Source: Pseudobdellovibrionaceae bacterium (GTDB lineage Bacteria; Bdellovibrionota; Bdellovibrionia; Bdellovibrionales; JAMPXM01). Taken from it: a stretch of DNA of 6,528 bases. Numbering within the stretch: the stretch's first letter is position 1; each line of letters opens with the position of its first letter. The translations under genes were made by a program, and so were the position numbers. The notes beneath the pieces were generated by a model. That model was not told the DNA's origin. It saw nothing but the letters and a program-made list of their open reading frames with translations, and searched no databases. The stretch lies in contig CAJYOV010000484.1 in NCBI GenBank assembly GCA_913776405.1, positions 1 through 6,528 on the forward strand, in the 5' to 3' direction. Below, in pieces: positions 1 through 5,332 of the stretch.

Positions 1-1
1 C

Positions 2-280
2 ATTCAAGTTTTCTCACCGTCTCGGTTCCGAGATCAGCTGTTTGTTCGTTGGCAGTACAAAGATCCAAAATCAGGTTGGACTCACTCAGACGCCATCGCT
101 CTTGGCATCAGCGGCGGGCGCGAAGAAGGCTTTCGCGGGATGACATCGAAAACCAACTACACGCCGGGCGACTGGCGCGTCTCGGTTGAAACCAGCGATG
201 GTCGCGAGGTTGGTCGCATTGGTTTCACCGTCATTGAAGCGACGAACCCGTCACCGACACTGACCTACGAGTTTCATTAA
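2..280 (+). CDS. DUF2914 domain-containing protein, C-terminal fragment
   Basis: This is an open frame entering from the left edge and ending in TAA. The 92 visible residues match the C-terminal DUF2914 pattern. They have a W-Q-Y-K-D strand, then an I-A-L-G-I-S-G-G-R segment, then a G-F-R turn, and then P-G-D-W-R-V-S-V-E-T-x-x-G-R-E-V-G-R followed by F-T-V. From known family members, this is a beta-rich domain at the end of bacterial envelope or membrane proteins, and its biochemical role is unknown. The start and any upstream domains lie outside the window. The stop is directly followed by the ATG of the next gene, so the two are almost certainly co-transcribed and translationally coupled. 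The family call is from motif memory; the coding call itself is firm. Confidence 0.8.
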   Translation: MQVFSPSRFRDQLFVRWQYKDPKSGWTHSDAIALGISGGREEGFRGMTSKTNYTPGDWRVSVETSDGREVGRIGFTVIEATNPSPTLTYEFH

Positions 281-1534
281 ATGGATAACGCAACCCACGC
301 CTTTGTCGGTTTAGCTGTCGGCGAACTCATTGATCGCGTGCTTCCGAAAGAAGAGGATCCGAATAAGGCTTCGACGCGCAGGTTTCTTTTACTGTTTCTC
401 TGCGCGGCAGCCAGCAACTTCCCGGATCTAGATCTCGTCTTGTACCCGCTCTTGAAAGCGCCACTTGGCTACTTGCTTCATCACCGAGGTCACTCGCACA
501 CGTTCGTCTGGGAAGTGCCTCAGGCGATGCTTCTACTCTGCGGCACCTTTCTCTTCTGGCCGCGGGCACGCAAGATTTTCTTGGCCGATAAGATCACACG
601 CTTCGGCGCCTTGTTCGCAGTGGCGATTGGCTTCGTTCTACACATCTCAATGGATTTTTTGAATTCCTACGGTATTCACCCGTTCTTTCCGTTTGATACT
701 CGCTGGTATTACGGCGACATGGTTTTCATCATTGAGCCGATTTTCTGGGCCACGATGGGCATCGCGGTTGTCATGACGTTTAAGTCCAAAATTTTGAGAG
801 TCTTCTGGGCTCTTTTTCTTCTCGGCATTCCAGTTGCGGCAACGATTAAAGGCTTTCTACCTTGGCCCTCGCTTGCTCTTCTCATGAGCGCTGCGGGCGT
901 CATCATCGCCGTTCAAACGAGATCAAAAGAAAGAAGCGTCACCGCGCTCGCAACCGCGATGGCTCTTTCAATCGCCTTCATCATCTCGCAAGGCATTTTC
1001 TCTTCGGAGGCGCGAGATGAGATCAAGTACGCACTTGAGAAGAAAGACCAAGGTTTTAAAGTTCTCGATACGGCCTTGAACTCGTTTCCATCAAACCCGT
1101 TTTGCTGGAGCTTTACTTCGATTGCACTCGACGATCATTTAGGCACCTATCGCTTGCGTTCAGGCGTTTACAGCCTGAATGTGGCGCTTGTTCCAGTCTC
1201 GAAGTGTTCAGAAGCACTTTTGCGTAACAAGATTCCGGAAGGCTCGGCTCCAGACATCGCGTACCTGCGCGAAAATGACGGCAACTGGTCAGAACTAAAA
1301 AATCTGAACACGGCTAATTGCCACTTCAGAGCGTGGATGCGATTTGCGCGAATGCCGCTCGCAACATCTCAAAGTGCCAACGATCTGCGATTTATCAATG
1401 CCAGTGCACGGGGCAACTTCTCTGAACTTCGGTTCGATGATTTTAAGAATGAAGCCTGCCCGGACCATGTTCCGCCTTGGACACCGCCACGAGAGGATCT
1501 CTTGAGAGAACCGATCGCCTTAAACGGACACTGA
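281..1534 (+). CDS. YdjM/DUF457-type membrane-bound metal-dependent hydrolase-like protein
   Basis: This is a 417-residue inner-membrane protein. The family signatures are an N-terminal T-H-A-F-V-G (H6), N-F-P-D-L-D (D49, D51), H-H-R-G-H-S-H (67-73) and V-L-H-I-S-M-D-F (H121, D125). Such conserved His/Asp residues are why the YdjM family is described as putative metal-dependent hydrolases; no substrate is established. Hydrophobic segments at about 33-46, 81-93, 106-124, 147-167, 171-190, 195-212 and 220-240 give roughly seven membrane helices. Residues 241-417 form a soluble tail with Cys at 275, 309, 347 and 393 and an N-P-F-C-W motif near 272-276, as in longer YfhP-like members of the family. 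The ATG abuts the preceding TAA with only a weak GAG upstream, so coupling is likely. The near-terminal His supports this start. Confidence 0.82.
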   Translation: MDNATHAFVGLAVGELIDRVLPKEEDPNKASTRRFLLLFLCAAASNFPDLDLVLYPLLKAPLGYLLHHRGHSHTFVWEVPQAMLLLCGTFLFWPRARKIFLADKITRFGALFAVAIGFVLHISMDFLNSYGIHPFFPFDTRWYYGDMVFIIEPIFWATMGIAVVMTFKSKILRVFWALFLLGIPVAATIKGFLPWPSLALLMSAAGVIIAVQTRSKERSVTALATAMALSIAFIISQGIFSSEARDEIKYALEKKDQGFKVLDTALNSFPSNPFCWSFTSIALDDHLGTYRLRSGVYSLNVALVPVSKCSEALLRNKIPEGSAPDIAYLRENDGNWSELKNLNTANCHFRAWMRFARMPLATSQSANDLRFINASARGNFSELRFDDFKNEACPDHVPPWTPPREDLLREPIALNGH

Positions 1535-1560
1535 AGTCCGAGTAGTCGCTAAGTTGTCAA

Positions 1561-1588
1561 AAACGGGCGGCCGCCTGTTTCTCTTTTT
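1561..1588 (+). terminator. Probable intrinsic terminator after the DUF2914-YdjM unit
   Basis: AAACGGGC pairs with GCCTGTTT: eight pairs, one of them G-U, around a GGCC loop. It is followed by the pyrimidine-rich run CTCTTTTT. It lies 26 bp after the YdjM-type stop. The loop is tight and the U tract is interrupted by C, so efficiency may be moderate. It would fall inside the coding region if the next gene began at the TTG at 1554, which argues against that start. Confidence 0.55.
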
Positions 1589-1643
1589 GCACAACTTGGC
1601 GAACGTAGGGCCTAAGTCTTCGGTTTCGGCGAAACTGTCGACT

Positions 1644-1648
1644 GGAGG
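1644..1648 (+). promoter_or_regulatory. Shine-Dalgarno site that fixes the start at 1659
   Basis: GGAGG lies 10 nt upstream of the ATG at 1659, slightly long but strong. The upstream in-frame TTG at 1554 has no such motif and would add 35 residues that do not look like family sequence. Confidence 0.7.
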
Positions 1649-1658
1649 CTTTCTTCAA

Positions 1659-2753
1659 ATGAGCTTGTTCAAATCCCGTGCTCCCGAGCCACGCAAATCT
1701 GATATTCAAAAAATCAATCAGGACGAGTTCAAAGATCGCTTCCTTCAGCGCTTTCGCGACCCGGTTTACGATCGCTTCCGAGAGACCATCAACGAGATGG
1801 CTGACGTCGCATGGAATGCGAATCAAGAAGGCGGCCATAAGGCGCCCTTCACATCAAAGGCGGGACCGGGGTTTAAAGATCCAAACTACGATCTCAGTGA
1901 TGACTGGCGTGCAGCCCGCGATAAAATTCGCGCAGCTCAAGTCAGACATGATACGCCAGGCTTGAAAGATCGCATCTTGGTCATCTCAGGCGCGAACCGG
2001 AATGATCAAACATGCCCCGGCGAAACATCAAAGAGTCGTCTACTTGCGCAGATGGCACAAAAGACCGTTGAAGACGAGTACGGCTGCGAAACCGAACTTC
2101 TTGATCTCAGCCTAGTGACGTCCGAATTCGGTAAAACGATTCATCCTTGTAAAGGGTGTGTCTCGACGGCAATGCCGCTCTGTCACTTCCCTTGCTCATG
2201 CTACCCAAATCACTCGCTTGGCCAGGTCGATGACTGGATGAACGACATTTACCCCATGTGGGTCGCCGCTCACGGAGTCATGATCATCACGCCTGTTTAC
2301 TGGTACCAAGCGCCGAGCGCTTTAAAACTCATGATCGACCGCATGGTTTGCGCTGACGGCGGCAATCCAGATCCAACGTCGACTCACGGTAAAGACGCTA
2401 AGAAGGCGAAGGAACTCGAACTCGAGGGTTGGGATTACCCGAGACATTTAGAGAACCGAGTTTTCTCGGTCGTCGTTCACGGCGACGCTGTCGGCGTCGA
2501 TCATGTCAGAACGTCGCTCTCGAGTTGGATGCGCGACATGAAGATGCTGCCTGCAGGCAACAACAGCGACATCGGTCGCTATGTTGGTTATTACGGCCCT
2601 TATGCTGAAAGCCACGTCGCTCTTGAAAAAGACGTAGCCTTTCAAGAAGAAGTTAAAAACGCGGCTCGCATTCTTGCGCAGTCCGTACGCGCACAGCGCC
2701 TCGGCAAACTGTCGTCAGAGAATCCGGAACTCAAAGATCCGCGACCGAAATGA
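1659..2753 (+). CDS. Flavodoxin-fold NAD(P)H-dependent oxidoreductase with Cys cluster
   Basis: This 364-residue protein is predicted cytoplasmic and FMN-binding. Residues 1-104 are a charged, mostly helical N-terminal region that includes K-A-G-P-G-F-x-D-P (67-75). From 105 the flavodoxin-like fold begins: R-I-L-V-I-S-G-A-N-R-N (first strand and phosphate loop), T-C-P-G-E-T-S-K-S, then a second strand ending L-L-D-L. I-T-P-V-Y-W-Y-Q-A-P-S (210-220) is the flavin-contacting loop of NADPH-dependent FMN reductases, followed by L-K-L-M-I-D-R. A Cys cluster sits between these at C164, C167, C175, C179 and C181, with C119 and C231 near the same face. Closely similar proteins, including the Cys-rich stretch, occur across proteobacteria as flavodoxin-family proteins of unknown substrate. 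The gene pairs with the DUF4336 gene 13 bp downstream. No convincing promoter was found in 1589-1643; TTGCAC at 1587 has only a poor -10 partner. Confidence 0.85.
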   Translation: MSLFKSRAPEPRKSDIQKINQDEFKDRFLQRFRDPVYDRFRETINEMADVAWNANQEGGHKAPFTSKAGPGFKDPNYDLSDDWRAARDKIRAAQVRHDTPGLKDRILVISGANRNDQTCPGETSKSRLLAQMAQKTVEDEYGCETELLDLSLVTSEFGKTIHPCKGCVSTAMPLCHFPCSCYPNHSLGQVDDWMNDIYPMWVAAHGVMIITPVYWYQAPSALKLMIDRMVCADGGNPDPTSTHGKDAKKAKELELEGWDYPRHLENRVFSVVVHGDAVGVDHVRTSLSSWMRDMKMLPAGNNSDIGRYVGYYGPYAESHVALEKDVAFQEEVKNAARILAQSVRAQRLGKLSSENPELKDPRPK

Positions 2754-2755
2754 TT

Positions 2756-2760
2756 GGAGA
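2756..2760 (+). promoter_or_regulatory. Shine-Dalgarno site that fixes the start at 2767
   Basis: GGAGA lies 6 nt upstream of the ATG at 2767, inside the 13-bp gap after the flavodoxin stop. It excludes a longer start at 2674 within the upstream gene. Confidence 0.7.
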
Positions 2761-2766
2761 CTGGAA

Positions 2767-3471
2767 ATGGAAAAAGAAAATCTACTTCCGCATGGACCGT
2801 TCAAACAAATCGATCAGAGCCTCTGGGTTTTAAACGGCACGCTGCCTCACCACATGCCGCTGCCTCGCTCAATGACAGTCTTCCGCCTTCGCAGCGGTGG
2901 GCTTTGGATTCACAGTGCGATTGCGCTGGATGAAGCTCGCCAACGCCAACTTGAGTCTTTCGGGCATCCCGAATATCTCGTTGTGCCTTCAACGATGCAT
3001 CGTCTCGACGCTCCCATTTACAAGAAGACGTACCCTTCTGTAAAAGTCGTTTGCCCGGAGGCAGCGATCGAAAAGGTGAAAGAAAAAGTTGCGGTAGATG
3101 ATTCGTGCGAAAACGCGTTTCAAGGTAGCGAAGTTGTCGTTCACGTCATTCCGGGCGCAAAGCCCATCGAACTTGCTTACGAGCTGCCGCTTGCGTCAGG
3201 CGGTAAGGCGCTCGTCTTCAACGACCTGCTAGTCAATGTCGAGGAGACGAAAGGCATTTTAGGTGGGTTTTTGAAGCTAATCGGCCGCGTGGGCCGCTTT
3301 CGTTCGCCGCCATCGAACAAAATCATCTTGCTCGATGACCGCAAAAAGTTTCAGGCGTGGCTAAAAGAACAATCGCAACGACCTGAAATCAAGATCGTTA
3401 CGGTTGCGCACGGTGAGCCCGTCACTCAAAGAGCGCCTCAGCGCTTAGCCGAAGCAGCTCTTCAAGTGTGA
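2767..3471 (+). CDS. DUF4336 domain-containing (metallo-beta-lactamase-like) protein
   Basis: This 234-residue protein is predicted cytoplasmic, with no signal peptide or membrane helix. The order of motifs matches DUF4336: a short N-terminal strand (S-L-W-V-L-N-G, 18-24), M-T-V-F-R-L-R-S-G-G-L-W-I-H-S (36-50), L-V-V-P-S-T-M-H-R-L (71-80), Y-P-S-V-K-V-V-C-P (89-97), A-L-V-F-N-D-L-L (148-155) and V-T-V-A-H-G-E-P-V (211-219). This arrangement echoes the metallo-beta-lactamase fold, but the canonical H-x-H-x-D-H metal motif is absent. H49, H78, D153 and H215 are the obvious remaining candidates for metal or substrate binding. The function of the family is unknown. It sits in one operon with the flavin oxidoreductase, so a shared redox pathway is possible. 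Its 3' end converges on the peroxiredoxin gene 6 bp away. Confidence 0.75.
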   Translation: MEKENLLPHGPFKQIDQSLWVLNGTLPHHMPLPRSMTVFRLRSGGLWIHSAIALDEARQRQLESFGHPEYLVVPSTMHRLDAPIYKKTYPSVKVVCPEAAIEKVKEKVAVDDSCENAFQGSEVVVHVIPGAKPIELAYELPLASGGKALVFNDLLVNVEETKGILGGFLKLIGRVGRFRSPPSNKIILLDDRKKFQAWLKEQSQRPEIKIVTVAHGEPVTQRAPQRLAEAALQV

Positions 3472-3477
3472 TCGAGG

Positions 3478-4020
3478 TTACGTTTTCGGCGCCGTTTTCT
3501 GGAGTTCTTTAAGTTTCTCAGCGGTGCGGATCGAGTCTAAAACTGGATCGACATCTTTTTCGATCAAACGAATCTTCTGATCCGGGTCAATGATGAACGT
3601 CCAGCGCTTTGACATCGAAAGCACCGGCATCTTCGAGCCGTAAGCCTTAATTACTTTGCTGTCTGGATCCGCGAGAAGCGTGAAGTTGAGGTTATGCTCT
3701 TTGTGAAACTTCGCTTGGGCTTCGACTGTGTCGGCGCTAATTCCGAAGACATCTGCGTTTTGCTCGGTGATCTTTTTAATATTGTCACGGAATGCGCAGG
3801 CTTGCTTCGTACAACCAGGTGTCCCGGCTTTCGGATAGAAGAATAGAACTGTCCACTTACCTTTACGAGCGTCGAGCTTAAAGTCGCCGCCGTTTTGATC
3901 TTTCGCCTCGAAGCTTGGCGCTTTATCCCCTACTTTGAGTTCTTCTGCCCCAGCTGTCGTAGCCAATAGACTCGCAACCATCACGAACATCCCTGACATA
4001 ACCATCCTCTTCAACGTCAT
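3478..4020 (-). CDS. Exported peroxiredoxin, Bcp/PrxQ type (AhpC/TSA family)
   Basis: This is a 180-residue thiol peroxidase that reduces H2O2 or organic hydroperoxides. The thioredoxin-like fold starts at L-K-V-G-D-K-A-P-S-F (28-37). The active site reads F-Y-P-K-A-G-T-P-G-C-T-K-Q-A-C (61-75): P63, T67 and peroxidatic C70 make the PxxxTxxC motif, and C75, five residues on, is the resolving Cys typical of PrxQ/Bcp. R139 in S-K-R-W-T-F-I-I-D is the conserved catalytic-site Arg. Residues 1-25 are a signal peptide (K4-R5, hydrophobic core 7-20, cleavage at A23-G24-A25), placing the enzyme in the periplasm. The start at 4020 is chosen because it opens the signal peptide and has GAGAGGA at a 5-nt spacing; upstream in-frame codons up to 4155 lack both. 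It is divergent from the gene at 4189 across 168 bp. Confidence 0.9.
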   Translation of the reverse strand: MTLKRMVMSGMFVMVASLLATTAGAEELKVGDKAPSFEAKDQNGGDFKLDARKGKWTVLFFYPKAGTPGCTKQACAFRDNIKKITEQNADVFGISADTVEAQAKFHKEHNLNFTLLADPDSKVIKAYGSKMPVLSMSKRWTFIIDPDQKIRLIEKDVDPVLDSIRTAEKLKELQKTAPKT

Positions 4021-4025
4021 AAACT

Positions 4026-4032
4026 TCCTCTC
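4026..4032 (-). promoter_or_regulatory. Shine-Dalgarno site of the peroxiredoxin gene
   Basis: GAGAGGA on the minus strand, 5 nt before the ATG at 4020. It decides between this start and the long upstream extension of the same frame. Confidence 0.7.
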
Positions 4033-4046
4033 GACCGTCTCGGCGT

Positions 4047-4078
4047 ACTCGAAATGCGAAACCGTCGCACTTCGGAGT
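4047..4078 (-). promoter_or_regulatory. Hairpin in the 5' leader of the peroxiredoxin gene
   Basis: On the minus strand ACTCCGAAGTGCG pairs with CGCATTTCGAGT around the loop ACGGTTT. That gives twelve pairs including one G-U, with one bulged C. On the plus strand the wobble becomes an A-C mismatch, so the structure favours minus-strand RNA. It ends 26 nt before the start codon and has no following U tract, so it is not a terminator. It could protect the 5' end, bind a regulator, or be chance. No clear sigma-70 promoter was recognised for either gene in the 4021-4188 intergenic region. Confidence 0.4.
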
Positions 4079-4188
4079 TTCCGATTTGTGTTCAAAATTA
4101 CTTGGAACTGCATTGAGCTGATCGCCTTTTGGCTCTCGGAGGCTGGTACTTTCATTCCAACGCCTCTGTTCCACGAAAGGATAATCCT

Positions 4189-4647
4189 ATGGCAACTTCA
4201 AAGAAACAATCGAAGACTAAGTCGAAAGCGCCTAAATCAAAATCAGCGACTCGCGCTAAAGCAGCGTCAAAGTCGACACGCGGCTCAAATCGCGTTGAGA
4301 TGAAGGCAACCGAAGAAGGCTTCGCGCAAGCGTCATATCAGAAAGCAAGATCGTTCATCGACCAAAACGCGAATCTTCCAACAGCAGGTCTCGCACTCGC
4401 AGGTGCTGGCATTCTCGCTCTCGTTTCGACTCAAAAAGGTCGTGGCTTGATTAAGGCCGGCGCGGAGGCTGTACTTTCGCTCGTTAGCCTTCCAGCGGTA
4501 ACAGAAGCCGTAACTGGCGTTCTTCCTGAGTCGATCAAATCGACGTTCCAGCAAGAGAAACCAGTGAAATCGAAAACTGATTTCGCAGCTGCGAGCAAAC
4601 GCTCGTCGGCTAAACAATCGTCAAAATCAGCTAAAGCTCAAATCTAA
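4189..4647 (+). CDS. Lys/Ser/Ala-rich single-helix protein, YqjD/DUF883-like anchor module (first of tandem pair)
   Basis: This 152-residue protein has no confident functional family. Residues 1-36 are a low-complexity Lys/Ser/Ala/Arg tail like histone H1 or ribosome-binding tails. Residues 50-60 begin the shared module (A53-R54...D58). Residues 63-79 are a Gly/Ala-rich hydrophobic helix, capped by S-T-Q-K-G-R (80-85). A second apolar stretch (86-112) follows, then another Ser/Lys/Ala-rich tail (123-152). The pattern recalls YqjD/ElaB/DUF883 proteins, membrane-anchored and ribosome-associated in E. coli, but those end soon after the helix. Both tails could bind nucleic acid or ribosomes. The start at 4189 is chosen for AAAGG at an 8-nt spacing and because an upstream TTG (4129) lacks a site. 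It is in an operon with the paralogous gene 29 bp downstream. Confidence 0.75.
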   Translation: MATSKKQSKTKSKAPKSKSATRAKAASKSTRGSNRVEMKATEEGFAQASYQKARSFIDQNANLPTAGLALAGAGILALVSTQKGRGLIKAGAEAVLSLVSLPAVTEAVTGVLPESIKSTFQQEKPVKSKTDFAAASKRSSAKQSSKSAKAQI

Positions 4648-4662
4648 TTCTCAAAGACTTAA

Positions 4663-4669
4663 GAGGGAG
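4663..4669 (+). promoter_or_regulatory. Shine-Dalgarno site of the second tandem gene
   Basis: GAGGGAG lies within the 29-bp gap between the paralogous genes, 7 nt before the ATG at 4677. There is no terminator in the gap, consistent with co-transcription. Confidence 0.6.
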
Positions 4670-4676
4670 ACACGGA

Positions 4677-5165
4677 ATGGCTCAGAACTCACGTAAATCG
4701 AAATCGCAAACACGCCGCTCATCACGCGACATGGAGATGGATACAGATATGGAAATGGACGCACAAGATTACACATCTGACGACCAAGATCTCGACATCG
4801 AAGACGCGACTCAGTCGCGTTCAGCACGTGGTCAAGGTCAACAACACCAAGCACGTCAAACACGCGCTGGCGGCCGCTTGCCAGCTCACGGCGATCAACC
4901 ACAAGATTTGATCTCATCGATCCAGTCTTCGATCGCACCGACGCTTCAAGAAGCACGCAAGTACGTTGACGGTCACCCAGTTCGTGCGGCTGCCATCGGC
5001 GCAGTTGCCGGCGGTCTTTTGATGACTCTCTTCTCGACAGAGAAAGGTCGTTCATTCGTTCGCATGGCGTACGACTACGCAAACCCAATGGTTGCGAAAT
5101 ATGCTCGCGAGTACGTTTCTCGCGCGGCAGGCGACTTGGCTGAAAACGCAGTTTCTCAGCACTAA
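4677..5165 (+). CDS. Charge-patterned single-helix protein, YqjD/DUF883-like anchor module (second of tandem pair)
   Basis: This 162-residue protein has unknown function. Residues 5-17 are basic and Ser-rich. Residues 18-44 are strongly acidic, with an internal M-E-M-D repeat at 19-22 and 25-28. Residues 45-70 are Gln/Arg/Gly-rich, so about the first 75 residues look disordered. Residues 77-92 look amphipathic. The module A-R-K-Y-V-D-G-H-P-V-R-A-A-A-I-G runs into a Gly/Ala helix (102-119) and S-T-E-K-G-R (120-125). This closely resembles the Y-V-R-E-N-P-W helix anchor of YqjD/ElaB. Residues 126-162 are a soluble tail, mixed helical. It aligns without gaps to residues 53-85 of the preceding gene product with an offset of 40. 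Inner-membrane anchoring with a cytoplasmic N-terminal tail is inferred. A strong terminator follows 26 bp later. Confidence 0.75.
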   Translation: MAQNSRKSKSQTRRSSRDMEMDTDMEMDAQDYTSDDQDLDIEDATQSRSARGQGQQHQARQTRAGGRLPAHGDQPQDLISSIQSSIAPTLQEARKYVDGHPVRAAAIGAVAGGLLMTLFSTEKGRSFVRMAYDYANPMVAKYAREYVSRAAGDLAENAVSQH

Positions 5166-5191
5166 TCTTCCGAACGAAGAGCAAGTCTAGG

Positions 5192-5225
5192 AAAGGGATA
5201 CGGGTTAAACCGTGTCCCTTTTTTT
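5192..5225 (+). terminator. Strong intrinsic terminator of the tandem-gene operon
   Basis: AAAGGGATACGG pairs with CCGTGTCCCTTT over 12 positions (one G-U) around a GTTAAA loop. The 3' arm runs into seven consecutive T (5219-5225). It lies 26 bp after the stop of the second gene. On the minus strand the hairpin also forms but lacks a long U tract, so it is mainly a plus-strand terminator. Confidence 0.9.
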
Positions 5226-5227
5226 AT

Positions 5228-5268
5228 GCCTTTCACTTGTTTTCACGGTTCTAACCGGCGTGAAAGGC
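5228..5268. promoter_or_regulatory. TTTCAC direct and inverted repeat cluster (possible operator)
   Basis: GCCTTTCAC at 5228-5236 is perfectly inverted as GTGAAAGGC at 5260-5268. A second TTTCAC at 5241-5246 starts exactly 10 bp after the first (5231), one helical turn. It also forms TTTCACG/CGTGAAA with the right arm. The cluster lies between the terminator and the secreted-protein gene, ending 64 bp before its start codon. It could be an operator or a structured leader. No good -35/-10 pair was recognised here. Confidence 0.4.
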
Positions 5269-5321
5269 GGCCGTGTCTGATTCTGCAGAGGCTGGCATGG
5301 ATGCCCGCTGCTCGCATTCTC

Positions 5322-5327
5322 AGGAGG
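5322..5327 (+). promoter_or_regulatory. Shine-Dalgarno site that fixes a GTG start at 5333
   Basis: AGGAGG, a full consensus match, lies 5 nt upstream of GTG. It decides against the GTG at 5273, whose extra 20 residues would precede and mask the signal peptide. Confidence 0.75.
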
Positions 5328-5332
5328 ACTTC

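Noticed and set aside
1554..1658. A 35-residue N-terminal extension of the flavodoxin-fold protein from a TTG codon
   Set aside because: It contains a terminator-like hairpin, has no ribosome site, and a GGAGG precedes the ATG at 1659.
2674..2766. A 31-residue extension of the DUF4336 protein starting inside the flavodoxin gene
   Set aside because: The extension is in a shadow frame of the upstream gene. GGAGA sits correctly before the ATG at 2767 and the family N-terminus begins there.
3484..3498. GC-rich palindrome near the 3' end of the peroxiredoxin gene as a bidirectional terminator
   Set aside because: The symmetric core (CGGCGCCG) leaves no room for a loop and lies inside the coding region, so it is not a credible terminator.
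4021..4155. A 45-residue extension of the peroxiredoxin upstream of 4020
   Set aside because: It would bury the signal peptide internally and it overlaps the leader hairpin. The start at 4020 has a strong ribosome site.
4129..4188. A 20-residue extension of the first tandem protein from a TTG codon
   Set aside because: There is no ribosome site at 4129, and AAAGG is well placed before the ATG at 4189.
4079..4188. Sigma-70 promoter candidates such as TTGGCT (4129) with TTCATT (4151)
   Set aside because: The -10 matches only three of six positions. Other hexamer pairs were equally poor, so no promoter is annotated.
4651..5184. A 177-codon open frame antisense to the second tandem gene
   Set aside because: Its product is Arg/Ser/Leu-rich with no domain, and the sense frame has the ribosome site, the paralog and the terminator. 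It is an antisense shadow.
5273..5332. An upstream GTG start for the secreted protein
   Set aside because: It would place 20 polar residues before the signal peptide. The GTG at 5333 has a consensus AGGAGG.
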